Source: Craterostigma plantagineum
Taxonomy: Eukaryota; Streptophyta; Magnoliopsida; Lamiales; Linderniaceae
Length of the DNA stretch: 64,000 nt
Assembly: GCA_027422505.1 (NCBI GenBank)
Contig: JAPQWV010000005.1
Coordinates: 19,200,001-19,264,000, forward strand
Reading direction: 5' to 3'
A program made the translations under genes and the position numbers. Shown here one piece after another: positions 11,084 to 22,989 of the stretch. Each line of letters starts with the position of its first letter. Position 1 is the stretch's first letter. The notes below the pieces were generated by a model. That model saw only the letters and a list, made by a program, of their open reading frames with translations. It ran no database searches and had not been told where the DNA came from.

Positions 11084-11965
11084 TTAGTCGCATGGAGATA
11101 TATGATAATGAGAAGAGGCCGATCTAGTCATTCTAGACCTAGGAGTTATTAATCTTTGATTTTGTTCGAATTGAATTTGAAAAGTTCCATCGGTTGTTTG
11201 TATTATTTGAGTAGGATTATTTTTTATTTTGGGCTGAAGAGGCATGGCTCGTTCGATTATCCAGTTTTCTGGAAATTGTATTTCTTCCCATTTTATAGAT
11301 CTTCTAGTTGTAATATTAGATCTACTAAAATTGGTTTCTATAAGAACAGTTTCGTTAATGGGTTTATCAACTATTTTGCATTGTGGATTAAGTGTATATA
11401 AAGGCCTATGATAAATCCTATAACAGATACATATTACTTCCGATCCTGGAGCGTAATTATATCTGTGAGTTTTGACATTTAATGTCAGAGCGTCCAATAT
11501 GTTAACATCAGTCAATGATAATTGGAGATTTGGATAACCATTAAAATAGACTGGGCCATGAGCAAGGCTAGACTGAATTATTGTCATAAGGGATTGTTTC
11601 CAGTCGAGATTTCTACAGTCTCTAAGAGCTGCTATAAAGCTCTCTGATAAACCTTCTAAAGTCAAAGGCTTAAAGGCTATCTGAACTAACCCGATGTGAA
11701 TAAACTTATGATTTATTCTATATTTTTCTAAGTCTCTATTACTTAGAAGTCTAATTACCATCTCTTCATTATTTAAAGAAATTGTTTCTTCAGTAGTTTT
11801 GACTACCTGTTTCAAACCTAATTTCTCAAAAGTTCCTAATTCATAGATTAATTTGTAATCTATCCTAGGAATTGTCCAACGATTTAATTTGTCTAAATCT
11901 TGAGGAATATCATACTCCTCTTCAATACTGTTTTTAACAGTATCTTTTCGTCTTATCAAATTCAT
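11084..11965 (-). CDS. Caulimovirid movement protein (30K family), open frame
   Basis: A 293-codon open frame without internal stops. It follows the primer-binding site directly, the usual place of the movement protein in this family. The central part has the features of the 30K cell-to-cell movement superfamily: IHIGLVQIAFKPLT followed by a short spacer, and GPVYFNGYPNLQLSL, which lies over the conserved core. In living viruses such proteins line plasmodesmal tubules. It is the best-preserved ORF of the copy, but it is embedded in a decayed genome, so expression is unlikely. The assignment rests on position plus motif; a damaged N-terminus cannot be excluded. Confidence 0.75.
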   Translation of the reverse strand: MNLIRRKDTVKNSIEEEYDIPQDLDKLNRWTIPRIDYKLIYELGTFEKLGLKQVVKTTEETISLNNEEMVIRLLSNRDLEKYRINHKFIHIGLVQIAFKPLTLEGLSESFIAALRDCRNLDWKQSLMTIIQSSLAHGPVYFNGYPNLQLSLTDVNILDALTLNVKTHRYNYAPGSEVICICYRIYHRPLYTLNPQCKIVDKPINETVLIETNFSRSNITTRRSIKWEEIQFPENWIIERAMPLQPKIKNNPTQIIQTTDGTFQIQFEQNQRLITPRSRMTRSASSHYHISPCD

Positions 11966-12015
11966 TTGATAAAGACCGTTAAACTACACCTCAATTTCTT
12001 AATACCCGCACCATG

Positions 12016-12027
12016 GCTCTGATACCA
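12016..12027 (-). promoter_or_regulatory. Caulimovirid tRNA-Met primer-binding site
   Basis: TGGTATCAGAGC on the minus strand, complementary to the 3' end of plant initiator tRNA-Met. It lies about 50 bp upstream of the movement-protein frame and marks the conventional start of the viral circle. Confidence 0.85.
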
Positions 12028-12656
12028 TACGGAGAGGATCTTTACAAAATAAGAAAACTGTACAAAAAAGGTGATGAATGGTACGTGGCATTGTTAAACC
12101 GATCGGTCCAGTTATCAAGCTGTAAACAGTTTGATCCCGTTCGGTCCAAAGGTAGTCCAGCCGATATACCATAAATCAAAATAAAAACAAAATAAAAATT
12201 GTTTTTGTGATTGTTAGAATTAAATCGTCGAAACAAGGATTTTTACATAATAAAATTTTCATTCAGTTAATTCAATCGGTATAGCCATCGCCCTCAAACG
12301 CCTTCCTTTCGGCAACACGGGCTTGCCAAGAGCCAATACAGAATTAATCAAAATCAAATTTTATTACAACCTTTATCCAAAATTTAATTCTTTCAATCGA
12401 TATTCAAAAGATTTTTATAAAAGAAAATACTAAATACATCATATTAATATATATATATATATATAATATGATATGGAACCATGATTAAAGTATTAAGTTG
12501 TCTTGGTCTAGTTTAACGAAGGGATTTAGCCTTCCATTAAGGCTAAGTGAGACAAAAATTAAATATATAAAAACAAAATATAAAACATACTTGTAAGAGG
12601 TATCGTAGAAACAACTTCAACTTTTATTTCTTAAGATTATTTTACAATAGACGGAA
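12028..12656 (-). other. Caulimovirid intergenic region
   Basis: Non-coding stretch between the downstream ORF and the primer site. It contains a TA-repeat at about 12450-12472 and several AATAAA-like words. In the family this region carries the promoter and poly(A) signal of the genomic transcript; I cannot place either with confidence here. Confidence 0.5.
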
Positions 12657-14025
12657 TTACAACAGAGGGAGAGTGAGAGAGAAAGAGAGTGCGTAAAAAA
12701 ACGCGTACACAACATATGGCTTAAGGCCATATTTAAAGAAAAAAGAAAAGTAAACATCAATTATTGGCGTAAGAATTTCTTTGCCTCTATTCCTTGCTTT
12801 ATGAGTTGGCTCCATTTTCTTTGAACCGTAGGATGAGCATCTTTTGAAAATATTGCTCCTTTCTTTTAAAAGTGGACCATAATAGATTGTCCTTTGCCTT
12901 TTAAAAGTCTTCAAATTGCTCCAAAAGTCTTCATTGCTTTTATTAAAGTAAACTTGACCAAAAAAGTCCTCATTTCTTCCGTGGAGGCTTCTCAAAAATT
13001 CTTCGCTTTTATTAAAGGGAAGATTACTTCTTGTCCTTGTCTTGGACTTTCTTGAGCACCGCATCTTTAATGTATCAATTGCATCATCTACCATAATTTC
13101 ATCCGGATTTTCCGGTTCTTGTCCTTCACCAGCAAGGCAAAAATTATCGTCTTTTGACGAAGTCTCCATTGAGAAATCAACTGAGGCATCCACGCCAAGA
13201 TTTTTGGCGATATCCTTTTTCATAAGATCAAAATAAGCCTGAACAATTTCTTCAGTCTTCATTTTTCCCTTTTGGATATTCATCCTTCTTGAAATAATTT
13301 CAAAAGGACTCGGAGGTTCCCTTTGTTGATGATTATTAATCATTTCTTTATATTGAGAAATTTTCTCTTCAATTTTATCGAGGGTCTGCTGACTTTCATA
13401 TTCACCAGTAGCAGTTTTTCTTATGATTTTTTTCCAAAATTTTATATAAAAATTTCGTTTAAGACATGGAATTTTTTGTTGGGTAAACCCACTTCTGGAG
13501 TCCATCTCCAAATCCAAGGAATACTAAATTCAATATAGGAGTGTAAAGAAGTCATTCCTTCAATACATTCTCGTTTATGCTCCGCTTCTATTAGATTCGG
13601 AGAAATTTTTACCCATTCTTGGTATAATCCAAAGAAATGCTCTTTATGAATTTCAATTGAGGCTCCATAAGAAAGCTACCATTGATAAAACCAGTTAGGA
13701 ATTTCGGACTTATAAACATCCGCACAAATTTTTATCCACCAGGAATGTTTTTTGTTTTCATTCTGGTATAAAAAGACTTTATAAAAGGCATCGATATAAT
13801 CATAATAATTAAATTTAATTAGAATTTTTACTCAGGATGAAAATATTCTCTATCCTTTAAAGGGTGAATAGCCCATTTTTCAGGCAAAATAATTTGCTTG
13901 AAAATAATTTTACTGAAGGTATAACCTTTTTTCAAAGCATTTGGGAATTTCCCGCAGTAAAATGATCAAAATCACACGTTCCTGTGGATTTAAGAATATT
14001 TTCAATGAAGATATAAATGTGCCTA
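12657..14025 (-). pseudogene. Caulimovirid downstream ORF, 3' part (unknown function, split)
   Basis: The open frame 12657-13517 (286 codons) is mostly charged, with glutamine/lysine-rich stretches and a hydrophobic end. Further upstream on the same strand (13520-14020) coding-like sequence continues with stops and frame changes. Its place between RNase H and the intergenic region is where caulimovirids with a separate last ORF carry a transactivator/inclusion-body gene, but I see no motif that proves this. It appears to be the continuation of the frame at 15701-16090, from which it is separated by an insertion. Confidence 0.5.
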
Positions 14026-15690
14026 AGGGGGGGTGAATTAGGCTTATAAAAATTTATGCTTCTTTTCACAAATGCTAAGTGTGGTGACTTAGATATGCCT
14101 ACTGATGTTTGTGACGAGTATGATATATCCTAGTAACTTCGGATGTACGTCGGGTCTGTCTCACAGCGATATAGAGATAACAGAAAAGTAAATGTGAGAC
14201 AGAATTTTTATAGAGGTTATATCCCCAACTGGGGTTTACTCCTCTCCTTGGGATTTGCTTCCCAAGAGTTTAACCAATCACTATAATGCACCGTAGCTGG
14301 ATACAAAACTGATTGGTTAGCCCAATACACAACCGAAACAAGTCAAACACTAGCTACTACTAGGTTACCACACGCCGAGTTTCGTTCCTCGGAATCTCCT
14401 TGATCCCGACAGACACAGCTCGCTATCGAAGGGCCCCCGGACTTCTCCTTCCCTTCACGTGTGCGTAAACGTTGACCTTGCCTCCTTGGTATTGCTCACG
14501 TCCGAAGACAACACGTCCAAAGACAGAATATATGGAGGGTATGATGGAATATCGGATAAATCACTCGCTCAGTGATGGATATGCAGGTTAACGCTCAGGT
14601 GGGTAGAAAGCTATCACAAGTGAGAGGCTCAGGAATCTCTTAGTATCTCTCTGCTCAAAAATCTCTCGTAGGCTTAAATTCGCAAATTCTCAGTACCTCG
14701 AAATTCTGAAGTGTAGCTCATATATAATCCTTTTCAAATAGCACTTCACATGGAAAGTCATATGAAACAATAATCACCAAATCAAGTATTGTTTCCATGT
14801 AGCTTTCGAGTCAATCATACCATATAAAACATGCTCACAACAATTCATCACAACGGTCATATAGCACATTTAAAGCATAATTATTTTCCATATAGATGCT
14901 CAATTTCGTTTTCAAGCTCATTCAATCATTACGCATACATTTTCTATTTCAGCACTTTCCATAAGTGATTCCTTGCTATCAGCTTCTAGTAACGAGTTAC
15001 TCCAGATTTACTTTCCAAGTATGGCACGCAAGATAGCAATACATCAGCACATTCACCATGTAGAGCTCATAGCATTTAATTAATATATTTACCATGTTTA
15101 GCATGCAAATCAGATCAGAGCTTACTTAAATAGATTTATCACATCATGGCTCGACATTCCTTATATCAGAGATCACACCCGTTATATTACATACCATATA
15201 AGAGCAACTTATCCACAAGGCCAATCAAATCAGATATTTCCAAAATATAATATCCAATCAGCATAGGGAAAGATATCAATTCAATATTTCACATTTAGTT
15301 CAGTTAAGGGCATGCAAGGTTCGTACATATGATTTTCGTCCAGGAATAACGGATTTCAAACAGATATATCACTTTCCATATATAAACAGCATATTTTCCA
15401 TATATAGCTCAGTAGGATATCTCATGCATTATTTCCATATATAACACAGAACGATATATCCTATCTCATGGACTGTCTATAACGTGTGATCACCTAGTTC
15501 CATCAAATTATCACAGAGTCACACGCAATTCAAATATTCAACACTTAATCGATTTACAGCTTATAAACAATGCATGCTTGAATACTATCATGAACATAGA
15601 CATTTTAATTGTCTTAAATCGAATTGCTTATTTTATAGACCTAATGTCATTACAATTACATTGTGCATCAAAACTCTCTAGCATACATGG
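14026..15690. mobile_element. Unknown 1.66-kb insertion inside the caulimovirid copy
   Basis: The viral coding sequence stops near 15690 and resumes near 14025. The intervening DNA has different composition, no coding region, and starts with GTGCCTAAGGGGGGGTGAAT, a phrase I recognise from plant dispersed repeats. Many copies of CATATA and TTTCCATATA occur from 14750 to 15440. I could not find clear terminal repeats or a target duplication, so the class is open (LTR fragment or other retroelement). Confidence 0.45.
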
Positions 15691-15700
15691 ACCAAAAAGG

Positions 15701-16090
15701 TCAACATTCATAATTATCACGATTTTTATAAAACGTGGCAGCATATGATTCTTTATCAAAATACCTTGACATTAAAGTCGAAGGTTCATCTGACCATTTT
15801 AAATCTTTGAATTCTAGTAATATTATTACCTCAGTATGAGAAATTTTCTCATAGTCAACATCATCTTCTTCCTCCGTAATTACTTTAGCGTAGGAAGTTT
15901 CTTCATTAGAGGACTTAGCTTTCTGCTTTTTAAATTCAAGGAATTCCTTATATTCTTCGCCACTCAAAGTATTACTTGAAGAAGCAGAGAGATTTTCTTT
16001 AATGAGCTTTTTATTGCCCATTTGAGCAATAACGTTCTTGCCACATCTTCCACCTCTATTAGAGGGGAAGTTTCTCCCATATTGGGACAT
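15701..16090 (-). pseudogene. Caulimovirid downstream ORF, 5' part
   Basis: A 129-codon frame starting MSQYGRNFPSNRGGRCG, only about 30 bp after the RNase H end and on the same strand. It has a basic, Gly/Arg-rich start followed by an acidic stretch. It runs into the insertion boundary at about 15690. Together with 12657-14025 it forms one interrupted ORF. Function not assigned. Confidence 0.5.
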
Positions 16091-17242
16091 ATCTGCAAAA
16101 TTTATGAAAGATATTCACGAGTTAGATAATCAGGAAGACTATTATCACTTCCTTTCTTATGAATAATTTCAAAATGAAATGGGCTAAATCAGCCTGCCAT
16201 CTCGCAAACATTTGGTTAGAGACATCATGCTTAAAATCTTTCTGAAACATAAATTTTGCAGCTTGACAATCTGTTTTTATTAAAAACTTCTGAGTATATA
16301 AATCATCCTGGAATTTAAGAACACACTTAACAATAGCAAGTACTTCTCTAGCTCTAGTAGCATAATTTTTCTGAGCATTATTCCATTTTCCCGAATGGAA
16401 TCTAACTAAATATTCTTTCTTATCTTCTGGAGAAACTTGTTTTAAGATTCCTCCAAAACCTAAATCAGACGCATCAGTCTCAATAATTTTTCTAATTGCT
16501 TCAGTGTGTCTATCTGTCCACTGGCATGGGATCTTTTTCAACCTATCATATAAAACAGATGTGTCGATCGCAAGATTTTTATAGTAAGGAGAAATATAAT
16601 TAAGACTCCCTAAAAACCTTTGAAGCTGAGTTTTGTCAAGAATTTGATATGGAAATTTAGACGCAAACTCAATACTTTTATTAATAGGATTAACATTACA
16701 TTTCTCAATGGTATGACCTAAAAATCTAACTTCAGTTTGAAACAATACCATTTTTGGACTTGTTATAACCAATCCATTTTGAATAATAATTTTCTTAAAA
16801 ATATCAAGATGTCTAAAATGAGTTTCGATATCTTTAGAAAAGAATAAAATATCATCAATATAAACGATTATAAAATTACTATAAGGAATAGAAATATCGT
16901 TCATAATATTTTGAAGTTCAGAATGAACATTTTTTAAACCAAAAGGCATAACGTTCCACTCAAATTGTCCTATTGGGACTGTAAAAGCAGTTTTATATCT
17001 ATCTTTTTCATCTATTTGAATTTGCCAAAAACCTGATTTTAAATCAAATTTTGGAAATATAATGGCATTAAATAATCGATCTAAAAGATCTTTTTTATTT
17101 GGAATAGGATACCTAATCCATTTCAAAACTTTATTTAAAGGTTTATAATTTATAACTAACATGGGTGCTCCCCTTTCCTTTTCGGCATGATTATTAACAT
17201 AAAATGCAGTGCACGACCAAGGTGATTTCGAAGGTTTTATCT
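16091..17242 (-). pseudogene. Caulimovirid reverse transcriptase and RNase H (5'-truncated)
   Basis: The long frame 16122-17162 (346 codons) holds a reverse transcriptase with FDLKSGFWQIQI, MPFGLKN and the catalytic YIDD (about residues 101-104 of this frame), then RNase H with TDASDLGFGG. RT sequence can be followed a little upstream to about 17242, where it ends abruptly without the protease, giving a truncation. Near the 3' end (about 16150) a frameshift separates the RNase H tail from its natural stop. The RT frame is long and largely intact, but the gene lacks its start and its protease. Confidence 0.85.
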
Positions 17243-17245
17243 AAT

Positions 17246-18180
17246 ATATTATTAATATATTTATTTGCAATAAAATTTTTAACTAAGGGTAAGTTTTGTA
17301 ATAAAAAACTAATTAGAAAGTTTTAAATTTATACAATAAGCTTATTTTTTTATTGTTTAGATGTAATATTTTTCTATGTGGGCGGTATTGAAAAGTCGTA
17401 AAAGTTGGATTAGATGTGAATATTTTGACAATAGTCCATTGAGTTTGAAATGAGTTTAATCGTGCATTTTAAGTTTGAGGATTGAGTTCGGGATTGTGTT
17501 TTGTCGGTTGGAAATGCTCTAATGCTCAAAAGATGGTAATGCGTGACCAAAAAAGAAATATTTTCTATATATGGTTTGACTAATGTGACAGACTAATCTC
17601 GCAATGCGTGATATTTGAATATCATAAATTTGATCCCTAGACCATCTCCAATCGAACTGGAAAACCCACAAAATACTAGTATATTTTAATCAGAAATCAT
17701 GTTGGTGGTGATTTGTGACCATTTCGATTAAAATAAATTTTTTTTGCAGTAACACTTGAGAGTTAATTTTGCGGCACGTACGATTAAAGTATGACGCTGT
17801 GCGAATAGGGTAAGCTGTCTGCTATGTTTATAATAATTAAAGGGTGCATATTATATTCTCATTTCTGAAGCTCTCGTCCGATGGTACGGTGAAATGTGTT
17901 TTTGAACAATTGAAAGGGCTGAGATTATTTATTTGTGCTCAAATAAACAGTTAATAATCCATGTATTCGAGTGGTGCGTATTTGTAGGGTTTGGTTGCTG
18001 TACAACTACTGTCGTATATAATATATTATGACTTTTAGCTTGATAGAATTATTACTGAAAAAACCAAATCATTAAATCAAAAATGGTGTGACTATTTCAA
18101 TATACATCATGCACAGCCATCTACTTACAAGTTACAACTATCTGCAATAACAACCAAACCTTAATCTATCAATCACTTCC
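17246..18180. other. Spacer and 3' flank of ELIP copy 3
   Basis: From 17530 to 17640 this matches 36130-36240, and from 17680 to 18180 it matches 45255-45730 almost base for base. The stretch is therefore the uninterrupted version of a region that is split by about 9 kb in the copy-6 unit. No coding region is seen. Confidence 0.65.
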
Positions 18181-19083
18181 TCACACATTGATAAATGGAC
18201 CACCTTTGACGAACTCCGTAAAGGCGAGAGCCACGAGCCCAATCATGGCGAACCTCCCATTCCATATCTTGGCGTCTGAATTCCAAAACCCTTTGTTCTT
18301 AGCCTCGGGGGAAAGCCCTCTGTAGATAGGAACCAGAGTGGCGAGCGCCAACACTGCGCTCGTCAGAAGGAACCACATAACGCCTCCGTTGAACACCTGA
18401 GAAAATACGTCCCGCCCAGTCGTTAACTCCACTCCTACGGCCGCCACGAATCCTATCATTGCCGCCCGACCGTTGATCCTCTCGGGCGCAAGTCCGTCGA
18501 AAGAGAACAAATCGACTGTTCGCTTTGTCGTCACCTCAGTTCTGTTGGGAGTCAGGTCGGGCCCTCCGTCGTGCGTCTGTTGTTGTTGTTTTTGCGGCTG
18601 CTCCTTCTCATTGTCCTGAGCACATAGAAGAATTCAGAAGCAGTTTCCTAAGAGTGGGTTTGGTTTAAGGAATTTAGTAAGAAAGAGAAAGGAAAAAGGG
18701 GTGGTGGTCCGATGCTGGAAGCGTGATGTACAACGGTTCGATGCGGTGACTTAATTTCTTCTTTTTTTTCAGGCGTTTGGTACGCATCAAAGCATTGTAG
18801 CTTTCCGTTTCGTGTGTGTTACCATTATACGTTTCGTTTCTTTTACAAATCGAATTTCAGCACCAAACTCCACCCTAAGTCTATGCATATGCATGTCAAG
18901 GAAACTCATTAATATACATACCTCTCTCAAGCTTCGCACCGTAAACTTAGCATTCCTCGTCATCAGCGGCAAGGCATAGCTTTGCTTTCCTAAGAAGAGG
19001 TTGTTAGGACCAAACCTCGTAATACTGCTTTGTCCGCGGCAAGACATTGCTGGCTTTACTGTATAGCAAGTTACAGAACTCAT
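18181..19083 (-). CDS. ELIP: ELIP copy 3, chloroplast early light-induced protein
   Basis: Two exons: 18922-19083 (54 codons) and 18181-18615, with an intron of 306 bp (GTATGT donor, CTCAG acceptor, phase 0), giving 198 residues. The start MSSVTCYTVKPAMSC and the basic, Ser-rich exon 1 are a plastid transit peptide. Exon 2 begins DNEKEQPQKQQQQ, a Gln-rich linker, followed by three helices: ERINGRAAMIGFVAAVGVE with a chlorophyll-binding ExxNGRxAMxG motif, WFLLTSAVLALATLVPIY, and IWNGRFAMIGLVALAF with a second motif. ELIPs sit in thylakoid membranes and bind chlorophyll and carotenoids under high light or drying. Differences from the others: SLRE at the exon-1 end, ELTTGRD after helix 1, AKIWNG before helix 3. 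Intact by sequence. Confidence 0.93.
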
Positions 19084-19207
19084 GATGGATTATTAGCTCT
19101 TTATTGACGATTAGTTATTGTTGAAAGATTTCAATTTAATGATAGGGAATAAACAGTGAAGAACGAATTCCGTTTGAACGGTGGGAGCTAAGTAAAGAAG
19201 TCGAATG

Positions 19208-19286
19208 ATATTTATAGGTGGGATATGAGGACATTTGAGTGGATATCTTACATCCACGTAATGTTTAAAGGAAACAATAGCACGTG
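19208..19286 (-). promoter_or_regulatory. ELIP copy 3 promoter: TATA box, ACGT element, G-box
   Basis: On the minus strand CTATAAATAT at 19208-19217 lies about 125 bp upstream of the ATG. TTACGTGG is at 19254-19261 and a palindromic G-box CACGTG at 19281-19286. Only this copy has the full CACGTG; copy 2 has CACGCG and copies 5 and 6 have CACGTC at that place. Bound factors (HY5-like or ABF-like bZIPs) are inferred. Confidence 0.6.
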
Positions 19287-19293
19287 GATTCAT

Positions 19294-19698
19294 ATCTTGA
19301 AATTAATAGGTGATGATTTTGCGCTGTACTGAGTATGTAATGTTTAGAAATTTCTCAAGTCTTTTCATTTCATAGTTAAACTCGACTGTACTTCCATTTG
19401 TACTGTAATGTCAGCATGAAAAGTTTGTTTTTTCTTACCATCGTTTTCCGTGTTTATTGTAACAACGAGCCTTATGGTGTGTGTATATTCATCTTTAAAC
19501 AGGTGTCGTCTGTCGAGCTAGAGGGTGTTAACTAGGGTTCGAATTTTTATTTTTTATTTGTTTGATTCGAGATTCATGAATTTAAGATTTTAATTTGGAT
19601 ACGAATCCGAAAGAAAATAATTTTATGATTCAAAAATTTTCGAATATGAATAACAAAGTATTCGATTCGATTATCGAATATTTGATATCATAAATTGA
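19294..19698. other. ELIP copy 3 upstream flank
   Basis: Continues the shared ELIP upstream flank to about 19480, then the AT-rich TTCGAATAT-type repeat also seen at 1980-2480 and 27240-27780. No coding region is seen. Confidence 0.5.
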
Positions 19699-19701
19699 TC
19701 T

Positions 19702-20041
19702 CACTACTACAAAACATGCATATTAGACACGGAAAATTCAGTGTCTAAAACCAAAATTCCGTATCTATTGAGTGATTAGACACGGAAAATTCGGTGTCTA
19801 AAACCAAAATTCCGTAGGTGTTGTTCTCGTGGCAAATTTGGATACGGAAATATCTCGTTCCTAAAATGAATTTTTTCACATTTCCGTTTTTATTTCCGTC
19901 TCTAATCCGTGTCTAAATAAAAACATTAATTTATTTAAAATAAAAATAGAAAACCGTGTCAGAATCCGTTTCTAATACATAATTTAGACACGAATCAATT
20001 CCTTATCTTTTCCATATCTGATACTATGTTTTCTTGTAGTG
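19702..20041. mobile_element. Small CACTA MITE
   Basis: Starts CACTACTACAAAA and ends TTTTCTTGTAGTG, the CACTA-type inverted ends, with a 3-bp target duplication TCT at 19699-19701 and 20042-20044. The interior repeats TTAGACACGGAAAAT and GTGTCTAA in both orientations, typical CACTA subterminal motifs. They are the same words found in the 3.2-kb elements at 22288 and 47931, so one family mobilised them. It is 340 bp and non-coding. Confidence 0.88.
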
Positions 20042-20044
20042 TCT

Positions 20045-22284
20045 ATATTTTAAGTGTCGTATTATAATCAATATATGTAATAAGTTTATTAGTTTTGTCA
20101 AAATAAAAAATTGAAAAATAAACATATCATATATTACAATTCAAAATAAGTTTTAATATAATAATATTTATATTTTTCTTAAACAAAAGATAAAACTAAT
20201 TTAGTCGAACAACTTTGAATATGTTCAATTCAAATTCGATTCGAAATGTAATCAAACAAGAATACGAATTCTAATCGTTAATAGAGTACGAATAGGATAT
20301 TATTATTTGACTCAATTCGATTCGTTTGCAACCCTAGTGTTGACGCTTGGTAGTTTGTTGAGCTCATTAAGACTTTGTGCTTTTTGCGCCTATAATTTGG
20401 GCTGTTATAAATCGGCCTAACTGATGATAATCATCATAATAAATTTCGATCATGGAAATATTGACACGTCCCGACAAAGTAAAACTAACGTTAATCTCAT
20501 TTTATTTATTGATTTTTTTAATTTAGATTAAAATTATGAATTAATTCATAAAATATAAAACAATAAAAAAGAATTTTGTAGATTAAGTTTAAGTTACGTT
20601 ATTATTGTTTGTATAAAGTAATTATGATGGTAAATAATAAATTGTATTTCTAGTGTAGAAAATAATGTTATTTGTATTGGAGTAAAAATTATTACAGAAA
20701 ATATAATAAATAGGTTTGAGTAAATGCACTTTAATAAATGTATTTTATGTGAAGTTAAGCGTGCCTGCATTATTCTTTACTTTTTCTGCCCACCAACAAA
20801 GACTCGTTCATTTTCCCTTTCTCCTCCATTTAAGAATTTCAGATTTTCATTATTGCTGCAAATGAGAATAGTAGTAGATATGTATAGCATAACAGCCATC
20901 AAGTAGAAGTATATATTAGGTGCAAACAGCTCATCATCGACATCGTTTACGAATCTCTCTCCACATCAACGGAGGGTTTGCACAGACGAGTTTGTGGACG
21001 ATTCTAATGTTAGATAAGCTCAATAAAAAAGAATAAAATAAAAATAATAAAAAAAACAGAAAGTCACACAAAATCTTTCAAGAATCAAGAAGCAGTCAAA
21101 GGAAATATTTGGGGAAGACAAAATGAGAAGAAGCCGAAAAACATATCTACAGCTACAGCCGCAAATGAAGACATCCATTGATATGATATGATTTTATGCA
21201 TTTATCTTAGTTGTTCTCTCTTATGATCAATGTACTATATATATAAGCATGCATGTGTAGTAGGGAAAAACGTGTGGTGAGGGGAGAGAAAAAAAAAAAA
21301 GAAAAGGGTATATATTAGAAAGCAAAAGTTTTATTCCTCTATGTGAAAAAATCGTGTCTCTTGCCATAAACAAAAAGAGCCTTATTTCTCCTCTCACTCA
21401 CCAAATTATCGACCCTCACATGTAATCGATCCTCTACAACATAAAATAAAATAACATCTAACACAGATGACCTTGTTCTTGGTGTAGAAGCAATGACAGT
21501 TTTTCGTCCTATGATATCCTCAGAGAATCGCCATGCATCTTCTCCCAAGATAGTTCAAGCACAGCTAATCTCTCAAGCTTTGCGAGGCAGCTCAATACCT
21601 ATTTTAATATCAACTTCTATAAATAAACTGTTACTGCACTGCACCTATATGGTGGTGGTAAGCCCTTGATATAGATATATCTAAAACTTGCTGAACTCTT
21701 TGGAGAACTTATTAGGTTTACTCACTTGAGCTTACTATATGTCTTGAAAATTAGTTAGAACGATCGACAACTATTTTTTATCCAGGTTGGTATCTTTGTT
21801 AGGGTTTTATTCAATGCGAGACTATCGGCTTTTGTCTTTTTTCAATGTCTCAACAAGATTGAAAGATAATCCCCAATAAAATAGAGCATATAACTACTTT
21901 TGCAAACTGTTCCATATCACACACAATGAGTTCACTTAACCATTCTATAGTGGAAGATTGCCTATGAGTGTGAATTTATGTTGGGATGTAGAAAAGTTGA
22001 CATAGACAAATGAGAGTTCGATAATGAATGGTTTTTAGGGGACGAAAATCTCCTCAAGAACATCAAAAGAAGAAAGACGCTACCCAACAAATCTCAAGTG
22101 GTTAATAATTTAAAGCATTGTGTTGAGGTAGGTAGGTTAGGGATAGAAGGTGAAACCGAAAGGATAAAGATGCGACAAAAATGTGCTAACTATGGAACTC
22201 GTTAACCTCAGACAACATCAGCAAAGCTCTAGATTGAGGCCTCAAACACCAAGGAAGAAACGATCAAATCGGTCGAACTTAAAC
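20045..22284. other. Spacer; duplicated block A begins at about 20874
   Basis: 20045-20340 is AT-rich ELIP flank. From 20874 the sequence matches 46998 onward closely and starts the large duplicated block; within it 21076-21460 is absent from the second block. Several short open frames occur (for example 21339-21548 on the minus strand), but none matches a protein I know and they are not kept in both blocks. Confidence 0.55.
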
Positions 22285-22989
22285 AAACACTACAAGAAAA
22301 CATAGCATCAGACACAAAAAATAGATACGGAATTCGTTCCGTGTCTAAATTATGGGTATTAGACACGGATTAGATACGGAAATAAAAACGGAAATGTTTT
22401 CTTTCTGAATCCCTGTCTAAATTATGAATATTAGAAACGGATCTGACACAGTTTTTATTTTATTTCAAAATAAATTAATATTTTTATTTAGACACGGATT
22501 AGATACGAGATAAAAACGGAAATATTCTGTTTCTGAATCCGTGTCTAAAATTATGAGACTTGAATACAGATTTTGGCACTTTTTTATTTTTATTTCAAAT
22601 AAAATTAGACACGGATTAGATACGGAAATAAAAACGAAAATATTCTGTTTCTGAATCCGTGTCAAAATAATTAATATATTGGATTAGAGCAAACTGATGT
22701 CTTTTTGGGAGGAATGAAAGAAAGAGAAACGAAGCATTTGTTCGTACTATATTATAAAAAATTGGCCGATTGAATTCCTGTCAATAGTTGATGCTTATCA
22801 TTGTAAGAAGTGGAGAAATTTAATTGGCCAAATTGGCCCACTTTCTAATTGCCCAGCTGCCTAAGTTAGCTTGTTAGCTTCATTTTCTTATTAAAATAAA
22901 ATGTTCAGCCCATATGTGAGAAATTTAAGCTGCCCTGCCCATATTAAAATAACAACTTACTGAAATTTACACCAGAGATCGACTTTTCT

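Larger units (their letters stand above)
7930..17245 (-). mobile_element. Endogenous caulimovirid (pararetrovirus), circularly permuted and decayed
   Basis: Read on the minus strand, the order is: reverse transcriptase/RNase H (from 17242), a downstream ORF (16090 to about 12657, interrupted), intergenic region, tRNA-Met primer site (12016-12027), movement protein (11965-11084), coat region with zinc knuckle (10707-8609) and aspartic protease (about 8490-8160). A caulimovirid circle runs primer site, movement, coat, protease, RT, downstream ORF. The copy is therefore one near-complete genome linearised between protease and RT. Without the 1.66-kb insertion it spans about 7.6 kb, close to the family's usual 7-8 kb. 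Frameshifts and stops are present in most ORFs; it is a fossil. The exact left edge is uncertain. Confidence 0.85.

Noticed and set aside
7930..17245. A replication-competent virus
   Set aside because: Stops, frameshifts, a damaged zinc knuckle, a 1.66-kb insertion and a break between protease and RT show that it is a decayed genomic copy.
21339..21548. 69-codon minus-strand open frame in the spacer
   Set aside because: Partly missing in the duplicated block and without any recognisable motif; treated as chance.
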